DNA of 64,000 nucleotides from Ariolimax columbianus (GCA_036924085.1 JAVGWX010000013.1:41858893-41922892); one strand, 5' to 3'. Shown: positions 22,170 through 33,413, counted from the stretch's first letter. Translations and numbers: made by a program. Notes: generated from the sequence alone by a model not told the origin.

Positions 22170-22915
22170 CACGGATGGGATACCATCACTAATACATGCA
22201 GTATGGGGCCATATGTTAATGCATGTGGTTGGATCCCATCTGTTAATACATGTAGTGGGATCCCATCTGTTAATACCTGTAGTGGGATACCATCTGTTAA
22301 TACCTGTAGTGGGATCCCATCTGTTAATACCTGTAGTGGGGTTCCATATGTTAATACTTGTAGTGGGATCCCATCTGGTAATACTTGTAGTGGGATCCCA
22401 TCTGTTAATACCTGTTGTGGGATTCCCATATGTTAATACCTGTAGTGGGATTCCCAAATGTTAATACCTGTAGTGGGATCCCATCTGTTAATATCTGTTG
22501 TGGGATTCCCATATGTTAATACCTGTAGTGGGATCCCATATGTTAATACTTGTAGTGGGATCCCATCTGGTAATACTTGTAGTGGGATCCCATCTGTTAA
22601 TACCTGTTGTGGGATTCCCATATGTTAATACCTGTAGTGGGATTCCCATATGTTAATACCTGTAGTGGGATCCCATCTGTTAATACCTGTTGTGGGATTC
22701 CCATCTGTTAATACCTGTAGTGGGATCCCATCTGTTAGTACCTGTAGTGGGATTCCCATCTGTTAATACCTGTAGTGGGATTCCCATCTGTTAATACCTG
22801 TAGTGGGATCCCATCTGTTAATACTTGTAGTGGGATCCCATCTGTTAATACCTGTAGTGGGATTCCCATCTGTTAATACCTGTAGTGGGATCCCATCTGT
22901 TAATACTTGCGGTTG
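22170..22915. repeat. 27-28-bp tandem array, about 27 copies
   Basis: Unit GGGATCCCATCTGTTAATAC plus CTGTAGT. Variants with an extra T (GGGATTCCCAT) are 28 bp long. Hence open frames change phase along the array. Confidence 0.96.
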
Positions 22916-22959
22916 GGTAGAAAAGTAATCATGGTGAAGTAAAACATGCTGCTCAGGGC

Positions 22960-23310
22960 CTCACTTGGGTTGTACTCCAGGAAACCGCATAGACTAACGT
23001 GGCAGAGATGGGCAGACAAAGATCTTCACTCGGAACAGGACATTGCAGGCTCTAAGCCCACCTCCACAGAATGCGTCTTAAAGACACCACCGTATGCGAT
23101 TGTGGACCCAAGCCAAGACCAGAACATGTCCTGCAGGACTGCTCCACTAATGCAGACCAAAGAGATACAGCCTGGCTCGAAAAGCTGTGAGAGAACGGCG
23201 AAGACCTGAAACGCAGTCTCCTTGGTGAACCTCACCGGGCTAGAAGCATAGCGTCAGTTGATCGATGACGAACTGACTAGCAAAGCAATCAGAGGCCATC
23301 GCGTCCGATG
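22960..23310 (+). pseudogene. LINE-F pol C-terminal zinc-binding tail
   Basis: With frame changes, the plus strand reads LKDTTVCDCGPKPRPEHVLQ followed by DCSTNADQRDTAWL, a C-x-C-x8-H-x4-C cluster typical of LINE tails. A further relic is at 53240. Confidence 0.75.
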
Positions 23311-23352
23311 ACACCTTTAAGGGCAGCAACAATCTTCCTCGACTTGACTTGC

Positions 23353-23698
23353 CTTGGTTTCGTTCGTTCTCAATCTCCCGCTACCAAACCCTGAAAGGGC
23401 TTAAGTAGCAGAATGTAGTCCAGAGAACGGAATGCGCTGTGTAGTAGTTTACACCTTGACTACGATATTTGTACCTTTCGGTCCAACACATCCGACTTCA
23501 GCAATCATTTTTTGAGTACCGGGTTAGCATTCCCTCTTCGATCCCTTCTCCTTAGCTAGCCTGTCCTGCTGCAGCCTGTTATCCAGGAGGTGGAGGTGTA
23601 GAGGGGTCTTGGCAGCTCTGGTTCGCTGGCTCTGACGCTAGCAGTCAGCTATGGGTCGCTGACCACTGCAGCTCATGCGCTGTTCAGCATCTTAAACC
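23353..23698 (-). mobile_element. R2 dispersed repeat, full length
   Basis: The plus strand runs from TTTCGTTCGTTCTCAATCTC to GCTCATGCGCTGTTCAGCAT. It ends 83 bp before kindlin exon B. Confidence 0.88.
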
Positions 23699-23781
23699 CC
23701 TTCCTCGACTTCAACCTGCCTTAAACTACCCTACCTACGGTAGGTTTTACAGTGATGCATTGCATGTTTATTCTCTTTCAG

Positions 23782-23993
23782 AGCACACTAGCTCGGTCCG
23801 CAAACCTGTCATCATCCATCTCGGGATACAGCACTTTCAACGGGACCCTGTCACCTGGTTCTATGCACAGTCTTTCCTTCGAAGGCAGCATGGAGTCTTC
23901 TCTAGCGAACTCACCACCAGTATCATCTAAGGAAGCGTTCCAGTACCTGCACAGACCTAAGAGCTTTGCTGAGAAAGCCAGAATCAACTGCGC
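23782..23993 (+). CDS. FERMT: Kindlin exon B: Ser-rich F1 loop
   Basis: Acceptor TTCTCTTTCAG ends at 23781 and donor GTAAGT is at 23994. It starts in phase 0, which fits exon A, and ends with two bases of an alanine codon. The roughly 70 residues are rich in serine, glycine and proline (SSSISGYSTF, LSPGSMHSLSFEGSMESS), then become ordered at LHRPKSFAEKARINC. That last part aligns with the end of the F1 loop in vertebrate kindlins, where a similar KP-x-x-L-x-x-KA-x-I-N pattern precedes the next exon. The loop body is likely disordered and fast-evolving, so only its ends are diagnostic. The intron between A and B is 5.3 kb and is filled with LINE, R1, R2, R3, SINE-3 and microsatellite sequence. 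Confidence 0.88.
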
Positions 23994-24104
23994 GTAAGTA
24001 CAGTTACATCACATAATTGTTGTCTGGCTTACTCAAAGTGTTTATTGTTGATAGAATGAACAACACTGCTTTGTAGCATTATGGACATACTAAGAGGTAC
24101 ATGC

Positions 24105-24260
24105 TGAAGATGGATGTGTTGGACTGAAAGGTGCAAATATCGCAGTCAAGCTGTAAACTAGCGACACAACTCATTCCGTTCTCTGGACTACATCATTCTT
24201 CTTGCAAAGCCCTGTTTAAGACTTGATAGCAGGAGATTGAGAACGAACGCAGAAGAAAAA

Positions 24261-24291
<31 letters not shown>

Positions 24292-24295
24292 TAGG
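24105..24295 (+). mobile_element. R2 5'-truncated copy with (GAA)n tail
   Basis: Only the last ~145 bp of R2 (AAATATCGCAGTCAAGCTGT to GAGATTGAGAACGAACG), followed by AGAAGAAAAAGAAGAAG... to 24295. The truncation pattern and tail define R2 orientation. Confidence 0.88.
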
Positions 24296-24845
24296 AGGTA
24301 CAGAAAATAATGCTCAGTTAAGAATACAAAAGGCGAGAAAAGCTTTCATTGCATTGAGGAATTTATGTAAGTCAACAGAAATTAAAACCACCACCAAAAT
24401 CAAAATCTTTAACTCCAACGTAAAATCCGTTCTATTATATGGCTCTGAAACATGGAGGACAACACAGGTACTTGTGAAAAAGGTACAGACTTTCGTCAAT
24501 GGTCGTCTGCACAAAATACAAGGGAGGGAATGGTAGGACAAGATCACCAACGTGGGACTGATGGGGAAAACGGGACAAATACCAGTGGAGCATGGGAGAC
24601 GGAGGAGGCGATGGATAGGCCACACATTACGGAAACCAGTGAATAACATTACCGAACATGCTCTGTCCTGGAATCCACAGGGCAAGAGAAGTAGAAGAAG
24701 ACACTCATAGAGGAGGCAACTGGAAGCAAATGTAAAGTCAGCAAACAGGACGTGGACAGAATTGGCTCAGATGGCTCATGATAGGAAGACTTGAGAGTAT
24801 TTGTTGAGGACCTTTCATGGAGCTGACTGATGAACAACATTAACA
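24296..24845 (+). pseudogene. LINE-G RT C-terminus, frameshifted
   Basis: Plus strand: KIKIFNSNVKSVLLYGSETW, then in other frames RRRRRWIGHTLRKP, ALSWNPQGKRSRRR and a W-x-ELAQMAHDR end. This is a very common LINE pol tail. Immediately follows the R2 GAA tail. Confidence 0.85.
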
Positions 24846-25305
24846 ATTAACAAGCAAAGCTTACACGCCACACCTGAACAGAGACATACACAAAACATAT
24901 GTTACGACTGAAATATATTCAACAGGAACAAAAAACATAAAAACACCTAACAAATCATAACTACTTCATCATATTTTAAAGAGTATTTATAGTAGTTTAG
25001 TGATCTGACTGGTGCGTCGATTAGATGGTTTGTCTCACGTCAAAGAGGCATGGTTCTCTTCTCGATCTTCTCACCACGCAGTGCACCCAGATGTAATTAG
25101 CTGCTTCACTTAGTTAAAAAAGATGACACACACCACCCCAGAGAAAACTGAGACTTGTTACAATTAAGTATTTAACACTACAGCTTGTAGCCCATTCACA
25201 ACTCTCTTTAATTTATTACTTTTATTTCCTCAGTACTACTGAGAAGCACTATTAGTATGTGGTATCAATGATATTATACCACTGCATCTCAGGCTTCCAG
25301 GGAAA
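24846..25305. other. No recognised feature
   Basis: AT-rich intron sequence. Confidence 0.4.
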
Positions 25306-25309
25306 GAAT

Positions 25310-25935
25310 ACTAACGTCTCGCCAGGCACAACATACTGATTAGACATATTAGTCAGGGTCAGGCACAACATACTGGTCAGACATGTTAGTCAGGGCCAGG
25401 CACAACATACTAATCAGACATGTTAGTCAGGGTCAGACACAACATACTGATCAGACATGTTAGTCAGGGTCAGGCACAACATACTGATCAGACATGTTAG
25501 TCAGGGTCAGGCACAACATACTGATCAGACATGTTAGTCAGGGCCAGGCACAACATACTGATCAGACATGTTAGTCAGGGTGAGGCACAACATTATGATC
25601 AGACATGTTAGTCAGGGTCAGGCACAACATACTGATCAGACATGTTAGTCAGGGTCAGGCAAAATATACTGGCCAAGACCCCCACCTCAACTTCCTCGTG
25701 GTTCTCCCTGCAAACGGGCTGTTTTCATGGCATCCTGTCTAACGAGGTGGAGGGTTGATGTGATCCTCTGCAGTAGTTATCGACATGCAGGTTAAGACAA
25801 GCTTAGCACAACAGCCAGGAAGACCCCAGTACACCTACACCAGCACGCTTGGGATATGAACAAAGCTACTGCAGCCCGCCCTTTTAACGTCCATTCAGGG
25901 CGCACAAAAAGGGTAGACTCGCTCATTGTGGGCAT
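25310..25935 (+). mobile_element. R1 retroposon with head expanded to ~9-10 tandem units
   Basis: Head CTAACGTCTCGCCAGGC, then the 37-bp unit (GTTAGTCAGGGTCAGGCACA plus ACATACTGATCAGACAT) repeated to about 25680. The complete R1 body follows, ending CTCATTGTGGGCATTC at about 25937. Confidence 0.93.
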
Positions 25936-25939
25936 TCAT

Positions 25940-26290
25940 CATCAATTAACCAATCAATCAGTTTTCAAAGGTCAATAATTACATATAGGATAAATAATAT
26001 TACCGAAACACATAACAAGCTGGATGGCTCACTACACATGAAAGGTAAGGCTCTTGCCTGTCCAAGAAATGAACAAAATGAACAGTGCGTGTTTTAATCC
26101 GGCAAGTTACAAATGTCTCCTGGTATCAGTGGTGGTGAGATCGGCACCTAGTCATTTCGAGGACATGATAAACTCGAAGGTCCTGTGTATACACTCTAGG
26201 CGTAAAGTGAAAATCCCTTTGGCAGTTCCAAATCGAAAAAGAGGAAGTTGTTAACTGCTGTCAGAGTAAAAAAAAATATAAGGTAGCAAC
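25940..26290. other. No recognised feature
   Basis: Intron sequence without identified repeat. Confidence 0.4.
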
Positions 26291-26294
26291 ATTT

Positions 26295-26890
26295 ATATGC
26301 ATGAAGACCACAAGAAGGTATGAATGAAGACCACAAGGAGGTATGAATGAAGAACACAAGGATGTATGCATGAAGACCACAAGGAGGTATGAATGAAGAC
26401 CATAAGGAGGTATGCATGAAGATCACAAGGAGGTATGAATGAAGACCACAAGGAGGTATGCATGAAGACCACAAGGAGGTATGAATGAAGACCACAAGGA
26501 GGTATGCATGAAGACCACAAGGAGGTATGAATGAAGACCACAAGGAGGTATGAATGAAGACCACAAGGAGGTATGCATGAAGACCACAAGGAGGTATGAA
26601 TGAAGACCACAAGGAGGTATGCATGAAGACCACAAGGAGGTATGAATGAAGACCACAAGGAGGTATGCATGAAGACCACAAGGAGGTATGCATGAAGACC
26701 ACAAGGAGGTATGAATGAAGACCACAAGGAGGTATGCATGAAGACCACAAGGAGGTATGCATGAAGACCACAAGGAGGTATGCATGAAGACCACAAGGAG
26801 GTATGAATGAAGACCACAAGGAGGTATGCATGAAGACCACAAGGAGGTATGAATGAAGACCACAAGGAGGTATACATGAAGACCACAAGG
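26295..26890. repeat. 23-bp tandem array, about 26 copies
   Basis: Unit ATGAAGACCACAAGGAGGTA plus TGC/TGA. Two variants (GCATGAAG and GAATGAAG) alternate irregularly. The minus-strand open frames of up to 308 codons are by-products (three units = 69 nt). Confidence 0.96.
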
Positions 26891-27104
26891 AAGTGGTCCT
26901 TCTATCATTTAAAGACACAACTAGCCAATCTTCTGTTTTTCCGCACATTGGAAGAATATATACAAAAAGGACCTTTACACCTCCATGGGTAAAATAAGAG
27001 CACGGAGCGAGAGAGAGAGAGAGAGAGGGAGATTGGGGGAGGGGAGGAGGAGATATGAAAGCTGCAGGTAGTACAGGGTGAAGGACAGACATAAATTCAC
27101 GCAG

Positions 27105-27240
27105 CTTTTGGCTACGTGACATCAGCTAACCTTGCCTAATTGAATACCAGGATTCTAGTATTCAGATAGTACGTGAATATTCAATGATTCAAGTATTACC
27201 TGAATACTTGAATTATATTTGGAACCTGTATCTGTCCTTC
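27105..27240. repeat. R5 dispersed repeat
   Basis: TTGAATACCAGG with flanking GGCTAC and AGTATTC motifs is shared with 28580-28690. Confidence 0.5.
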
Positions 27241-27715
27241 GCTCTGTGGTACCATAATGGTCCAAAAGCGTTGTGCAGATCATCTCTCAATCGTATTTGT
27301 CGGGCGGACACGGTAGCCGTTGTAGTTATGAGACCACTAGAAAGACACCCTCTTCGTCCATCTATCGTCAGTCATGCATACCACCTGGCCGACCCGTATG
27401 TACTTTAGTATTGACGCAGAGCCGACGAGACGACATCCCTGAACTCTGGTATCGGATGTTGGTATTTCGGATGTGGTCTCTATTTTCGATAATACTCTTC
27501 TCCGAGTCTGATTTGCGTAGACTCAAAATCGCATACCCATTTACCATTGCTGTGATAACCAAGAGGGCGTGAGACCTGACCTTTGCGTCCCCCATCTCAT
27601 TCAGTATCGGTTTAATGCTAACAGTAACGTTTAATGTTAAACCAATACTCAAGTAGACGACGGACGTCAGGTAGTAGCAGTATTTGTATAGTGTTAGTGA
27701 TGTTTCTGTCTCCTC
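27241..27715. other. No recognised feature before exon C
   Basis: Intron sequence. Confidence 0.4.
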
Positions 27716-27717
27716 AG

Positions 27718-27820
27718 CTGGCTGGACTCCTCAGTATCCCTCATGGAACAGGGCATCAAAGAAAATGACTTCATTATGCTGAAGTTCAAATTCTACAACT
27801 TCTATGACCTCAACGCCAAG
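27718..27820 (+). CDS. FERMT: Kindlin exon C: F1/F2 junction
   Basis: Acceptor TCTCCTCAG ends at 27717 and donor GTAAGT is at 27821. One base completes the alanine codon split from exon B, followed by 34 codons to phase 0. The peptide [17 protein letters not shown], followed by a hydrophobic strand and ending FYDLNAK, is a near-diagnostic kindlin signature. It forms the last part of F1 and leads into F2. Its short length and exact phase match on both sides make it one of the strongest pieces of evidence that the locus is spliced and intact here. No stop or frameshift is seen. Confidence 0.93.
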
Positions 27821-27999
27821 GTAAGTAACACCGGCAGGAAGTTGTTTTAGCAGACAATGCTCATTGCAATTTAAAGCTCGTTCAGAACTTCAGATCTGTA
27901 GTTAGTAATGCTTCCATTGTAAGGGAGGGGGTGTGAGAACAGACAAACTGTACAACATGATTTCAAGTCCTGTTGATTAACAGAAAGGATTAGAGGGAC

Positions 28000-28250
28000 A
28001 GTATTGTCCTCTCACAGGACTGGTGCTACCATTAGACAACAGGGATGCCACCAAGTACACAAACCTCAGTGGGACACAGAGGGAAGATACACCAGTTCGG
28101 AGTCTGTTTAGTGACTTCCATATTGTGTAAGGCAAGTGGTGTCCAGGAGCAGGTTCCTCCCATAACTCAATCCAGAGAGTCTGTGTCACGTCGTTTCATA
28201 TTTCGATGCGGGACTTTAAGGGACGCCTGTAGGGGATGTGTTAACTGTAA
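28000..28250 (-). pseudogene. LINE-D fragment
   Basis: Minus strand: PAPGHHLPYTIWKSLNRLRT matches 14830-15235. Confidence 0.7.
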
Positions 28251-28257
28251 GAAACTT

Positions 28258-28470
28258 CATATAGTTTCACAGTGGTCTCGAGCTAAGGTGTCCGCCTTGG
28301 GTGCCGGAGGTCACGGGTTCGAATCACGGTGGAGACCGGGGTTTTTTCTCACGTGGATCGTCTGGTAAAAATGTTCCTGATCTCTAGGTAGCGAGATCGG
28401 ACTCCCGTGTTCAGAGTCGAGCACGTTAAAAATCCCTTAGCTGTTAGAAATCTAAATGAGTAGGTTTAAC
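28258..28470 (+). mobile_element. SINE-4, tRNA-derived
   Basis: Head GTGGTCTCGAGCTAAGG (A box) and CACGGGTTCGAATCAC (B box) 35 bp apart, then a body with GTCGAGCACGTTAAAAATCC. Confidence 0.8.
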
Positions 28471-28579
28471 AGCCGCTGTCCAGATAAAATTCAAAAATAA
28501 AAATCTACCCAAATTATTGTTTACTTTCCCCCAAGTCTAGTAAGCCGCAAGACGTTTTTTAAATATCTACTATGGATAG

Positions 28580-28840
28580 CCGATAGCCTTCGGCTACCTG
28601 GCAACATAGATTAACATGCCTGTTTGAATACCAGGTTTCCAAGTATTCTAAGTACTGCACCTGGTGTCCAAACATGTGATGCCTTGGGTCGTTTACCCAT
28701 TTATCTCTTTCGATTTATGATGCGACACTTCTTCGTTTCTCAGGTGATGCTACACCTATTATGAGGTATATTTATTTCAGTTTGATTTGGTTTTTGGCAC
28801 CCTGCAACTATCCGGTCAGTCAATTTATTGCTGGATCAAT
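28580..28840. repeat. R5 and R4 dispersed repeats, adjacent
   Basis: R5 (TTTGAATACCAGG) to about 28690, then R4 (CCTTGGGTCGT to CACCCTGCAACTATCCGG). Confidence 0.55.
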
Positions 28841-28867
28841 AATCAAAAGTACAATTATGCAACCAGG

Positions 28868-29380
28868 GCCCGTATAATGACCATGTCCATGACCACGTCT
28901 GAAGGCCGCGTCTCAGGCGGCCTGCAGTTCTGTTGGGGAGGTGGCGATCTGTTTTAGCCAGGTTTTGCTAGGGCGGCCCTGGGGACGTCTCAAGGATGAG
29001 CACGGTTTCTTCCCGTAACTCGCCCCCACAATCTGTCGGAGCGTCTCGTGGTCTGTGACTTCTCGGGAAAGGTGAACAACGTGACCGAAGAGGGAGAGAC
29101 GACGGCGATCAATCGTTGAAACAATGCCTGCAAGTTCAGCACGTCGAACTGATTCACTGTTTTAAATCATGTCATGCCAGACGATCACGAGGATGCGCCT
29201 CTGGTTACACAGGTGGAAGGTCTCAAGACGCTTCCTGTCCGTTGTAGTAGTACACATGACTTGGCGCCGTACATGAGAATGGGGACAATGCAGGAGTGGT
29301 AAATAAGCAGCCTGGTCTCCGTGGAGAGCCTTCACTGGGACCAGACTCTGCGGACCGAGTGCATGGATGAAGCCGCAGAT
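28868..29380 (-). pseudogene. LINE-H RT C-terminus, GC-rich family
   Basis: Inverse of the 3' half of 50308-51160: plus-strand GGTGGCGATCTGTTTTAGCC, CAAGGATGAGCACGGTTTCT and GACGGCGATCAATCGTTG are complements of that copy. The right end is involved in an interleaved palindrome. Confidence 0.82.
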
Positions 29381-29477
29381 GTAAAACTTATTGATTCAAC
29401 GTAGGATGGGTCTAGCGGCTGCATCCATGCACTCGCTACGCTCATTCTACGTTGTATCAATAAGTTTTAACATCTGC
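29359..29477. repeat. Two interleaved inverted repeats
   Basis: A (GAGTGCATGGATGAAGCCGC, from 29359) pairs with A' (GCGGCTGCATCCATGCACTC, 29415-29434). B (from GCAGATG at 29375 to about 29409) pairs with B' (about 29443-29477). The order is A-B-A'-B'. Confidence 0.85.
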
Positions 29478-29579
29478 AGTGTGTTTTTTCCAAACTGGCG
29501 CAGTTACTGACACTTTCAAAAATAAAGTTCATCCTGTTCCAAACACCACAATATTTCTTGCAATTGTTTCTTACTTAAT

Positions 29580-29785
29580 AAGTCCCATAGCAGAAGCTGC
29601 TGTCGGGGATGAAGTCTTAGAGACTCCATTGTTACTTGTACTAATCCACAGCTTGTGTCAGGTGAGGTGACCAGTTCTCCGCCTCGCTTTCTTTTTTCCT
29701 TAACCGTAGGTCGGGTACTCATTTACAGATGAACCCCCTAAACATCTGGGTCGGCTTAGGCCTGCCGGTAGCGGGACTAAAAAGA
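29580..29785 (-). mobile_element. SINE-3, head truncated
   Basis: Plus-strand GTCCCATAGCAGAAGCTGCT and ACAGCTTGTGTCAGGTGAGG, ending CGGTAGCGGGACTA. The tRNA head is missing. Confidence 0.75.
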
Positions 29786-29794
29786 TGTCGTTAT

Positions 29795-30120
29795 TGTTGT
29801 GAATGACCACAATGAGTAAGTTTACTCTTTTGTGCGCGATGAAAAGGGCGTTAAGTGGCGGGTTGTAACTTTCCTCACATCCCGAGCGTGCTGGTGAAGG
29901 TTGATCGTGGTCCTCCATGTGATTGTGCTATGCTTGGCTTCATGTGCGTGACGCTCACTACTAGAGGATCACGTCTATCCACATCCATACTGCCTTGAAA
30001 ACAGCTTGTTTCCAGGGAACGCTACATGTAATATGAGAGATAGTGGTCATGGTCAGTATATTATGCCTGACCCTGACGCAACATCCTGGTCAGTATGTCT
30101 GATCGGACAAGCGTCCCAGT
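29795..30120 (-). mobile_element. R1 retroposon, near full length
   Basis: The plus strand runs from GAATGACCACAATGAGTAAG to AGCGTCCCAGTTCCTC, GGAACGCTACATG subfamily, with two head units. Confidence 0.88.
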
Positions 30121-30144
30121 TCCTCAGGGCGAACGCTAAAGAAG

Positions 30145-30890
30145 GCACTTTAAAAAAAAAATAATGCTACATTTGAAAGAAAGTTTTAGAAACAATACCT
30201 CAAATATCATTAAGACACACGTTAGCAATGTTTCTTCTGTGGTTGAAAGAGAGTTTTAGAAACAATACCTCAAATATCATTAAGACACACGTTAGCAATG
30301 TTTCTTCTGTGGTTGAAAGAGAGTTTTAGAAACAATACCTCAAATATCATTAAGACACACGTTAGCAATGTTTCTTCTGTGGTTGAAAGAGAGTTTTAGA
30401 AACAATACCTCAAATATCATTAAGACACACGTTAGCAATGTTTCTTCTGTGGTTGAAAGAGAGTTTTAGAAACAATACCTCAAATATCATTAAGACACAC
30501 GTTAGCAATGTTTCTTCTGTGGTTGAAAGAGAGTTTTAGAAACAATACCTCAAATATCATTAAGACACACGTTAGCAATGTTTCTTCTGTGGTTGAAAGA
30601 GAGTTTTAGAAACAATACCTCAAATATCATTAAGACACACGTTAGCAATGTTTCTTCTGTGGTTGAAAGAGAGTTTTAGAAACAATACCTCAAATATCAT
30701 TAAGACACACGTTAGCAATGTTTCTTCTGTGGTTGAAAGAGAGTTTTAGAAACAATACCTCAAATATCATTAAGACACACGTTAGCAATGTTTCTTCTGT
30801 GGTTGAAAGAGAGTTTTAGAAACAATACCTCAAATATCATTAAGACACACGTTAGTAACTTTTCTTCTGGGGTTGAAAGAAAGTAGAAGA
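30145..30890. repeat. 70-bp tandem array, ten near-identical copies
   Basis: Unit start GTTTTAGAAACAATACCTCA at 30183, 30253, 30323 and on to 30813. The inner copies are identical by eye. Only the last unit carries changes (TTAGTAACTTTTCTTCTGGG). Confidence 0.97.
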
Positions 30891-31214
30891 AAGCAGTCGC
30901 AGCAAGCAAGGAAGAGATGACATTTGACTGGTATTTGGTCTAATACTTGCCACGTACTTAGGTCCAAAATAAACACATCGTTTCCGCTTCAATCTGGGTC
31001 TAAACATTTGTTTTCCAGCATTCAATATGCAGCGTGTTGTAACCTTGACAACCGATTTTAAATTAGTACGCTACAGAGCGAAGTTATTTCTGAGACATTC
31101 ATGCAACGGAATAAATATACATGACAGAAAACATTCATTAGAGACGCCATGGAAAAAGTATAATTAAAATAGGGAAGCGATCATACTACTTCATAATTTT
31201 ATGTCAACATCATT
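30891..31214. other. No recognised feature
   Basis: Intron sequence between two arrays. Confidence 0.4.
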
Positions 31215-32290
31215 CTTCTTCCTTCACAATTATTTGTCACATCCTCCTACCAGCTGCACAATTATTTGTCACATCCTACAATCTTCACAATTATTTGTCA
31301 CATCCTCCTACCAGCTTCACAATTATTTGTGACATCCTCCTCTCAGCTTCAAAATTATTTGTGACATTCTCCTACCAGCTGCACAATTATTTGTGACATC
31401 CTCCTACCAGCTGCACAATTATTTGTGACATCCTCCTACCAGCTGCACAATTATTTGTCACATCATCCTATCAGCTGCACAATTATTTGTCACATCCTCC
31501 TACCAGCTGCACAATTATTTGTCATATCCTACAATCTTCACAATTATTTGTCACATCCTCCTACCAGTTGCACAATTATTTGTCACATCCTACCAGCTTC
31601 ACGGTTATTTGTAACATCTTCCTACCAGCTTCACAATTATTTGTCACATCCTACCAGCTTCACAATTATTTGTCACATCCTACAATCTTCACAATTATTT
31701 GTCACATCCTCCTACCAGCTGCACAATTATTTGTCACATCCTACCAGCTTCACGATTATTTGTAACATCTTCCTACCAGCTTCACAATTATTTGTCTCAT
31801 CCTACAATCTTCACAATTATTTGTCACATCCTCCTACCAGCTGCACAATTATTTGTCACATCCTACCAGCTGCACAATTATTTGTCACATCCTACAATCT
31901 TCACAATTATTTGTCACATCCTCCTACCAGCTGCACAATTATTTGTCACATCCTACCAGCTTCACGATTATTTGTAACATCTTCCTACCAGCTTCACAAT
32001 TATTTGTCACATCCTACCAGCTTCACAATTATTTGTCACATCCTACCAGCTTCACGATTATTTGTAACATCTTCCTACCAGCTTCACAATTATTTGTCAC
32101 ATCCTACCAGCTTCACAATTATTTGTCACATCCTACCAGCTTCACAATTATTTGTAACATCTTCCTACCAGCTTCACAATTATTTGTCACATCCTACCTC
32201 CTTCACAATTATTTGTGACATCCTACCTCCTTCACAATTATTTATCACGTCTTTCTACCTCCTTCACTATCATTTTTTACATTCTCAAAC
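31215..32290. repeat. 29/32-bp tandem array, about 35 copies
   Basis: Unit CAGCTTCACAATTATTTGTC plus ACATCCTAC or ACATCCTCCTAC, and the TACAATCTTC variant. The order of variants repeats in blocks of four to five units, suggesting block duplication. Decays after about 32250. Confidence 0.95.
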
Positions 32291-32565
32291 CACCATCATA
32301 TTTAATTGTGACATCTTGCCAATTGTTTGCCAACATTCTCATTCCATCTTCACATGATTTGCCATGTCTACACATCATCTGTTCACAGATGGTGTCACCT
32401 GTATGTACTACATTCACAAATTGTGTAAATATACTATCTCTATTTCATTTCCATATACAACCTTCACAATTTTGGTCACATCACTGACAGAGATGGTGTG
32501 AGGATTACAAATGTATAGTCTGTATGCAGTCTATTCTTTTACATAAACACCGTTCTGTTCTGTTC
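32291..32565. other. No recognised feature
   Basis: Decayed array edge and unique intron sequence. Confidence 0.4.
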
Positions 32566-32569
32566 CTAA

Positions 32570-33190
32570 GAATCGTCTACGCTGCACTGCGGGGCTTACG
32601 CATAGGTGCCTAATCTCTTTGAGTAAATGATGACGGGTATGGATATTGATAATTTCCTGCAGCTTGTTGGCTGTACACACTTCTACTCCATCATCTTTTG
32701 CACCTCAATCTGCTGAAACCTTGTTTGGTTTCAAAGCTCTGATTGCAGATTAATCTATTGCTGTGTCATTATCTAACAGGCAGTTATTGATAAACTTCAA
32801 AATGTCACCCACTTTTCCATATCTAGTGTATTCGTCACTGATTTTAAAGCAAGCATGTCAACTCTTTCATTTCGCTAAACCTTAAAATTATCAGGACAGT
32901 ACATCAACCTCTGCAGATTTGATCCTCTGCCATTCACTCATGCCCTAGTTAGTCCATCTGTATCTTCTGAAATAAGGATTTGGAGTCTGACATGATGATT
33001 GCCCCTGTTATAGAGGTCCCAGATAGCCATCTCAGAGCAGCAGTTACTGCTTCCACCTCTATTCTCATACTGGAAGCTGTTGTTCTGTGTGTCTCGCTCA
33101 GCACAATGACGACCTACCCCTCTCACTGTAGAAGAGTGGTCTGCCAGGGTATTTGCGTATGACAAACAAAAGAATAGCACCACTGTCTCA
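32570..33190 (-). pseudogene. LINE-I RNase H domain, second half, degraded
   Basis: Minus strand: ETHRTTASSMRIEVEAVTAAL, then a W-L-S-G-T-S-I-T-GAIIMSDSKSL segment, the RNase H core of LINE pol (E and D catalytic positions visible). Further on come pieces such as ANKLQEIINIHTRHHLLKEI with stops. Confidence 0.75.
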
Positions 33191-33194
33191 CAAT

Positions 33195-33345
33195 GTCATA
33201 CGAGGCAACTAACTGTGTGACATGGTATAACACCAGCCATGGTTGGGTGGTTTGTAAAGAGCAGTATAGATGGCGTCTAATAGACTGCGGTTGACTTTGC
33301 TCTAGTATTTGAGCTTATTAAGATGGACTCGCACATCGGTTAACC
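33195..33345. repeat. R3 fragment
   Basis: GTGTGACATGGTATAACACC to CGCACATCGGTTAACCACC. It separates the two halves of LINE-I. Confidence 0.75.
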
Positions 33346-33349
33346 ACCT

Positions 33350-33413
33350 TACAAAATTCTGGTTGTATACAGACTCTGCAGAGTCTTCTAAACTAGTATA
33401 AAGATGTTGTTCG
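33350..33413 (+). mobile_element. CR1-like LINE 3' UTR fragment
   Basis: TGGTTGTATACAGACTCTGC and the TATAAAGATGTT end match the 3' end of the copy at 49066. Confidence 0.8.

Noticed and set aside
22009..22464. Open frames on both strands over the 27-28-bp array
   Set aside because: Tandem-repeat artefact. The frame changes with each 28-bp variant.
26196..27122. 308-codon minus-strand open frame
   Set aside because: Generated by a 23-bp tandem unit (three units = 69 nt) plus flanking chance sequence. All three minus frames are open in the array.
30145..30890. Evenly spaced identical repeats as a CRISPR array
   Set aside because: The units are contiguous tandem copies without unique spacers, and the context is a spliced eukaryotic gene.
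31425..32357. 310-codon plus-strand open frame and its neighbours
   Set aside because: Produced by the 29/32-bp array. Several overlapping frames have the same degenerate content.
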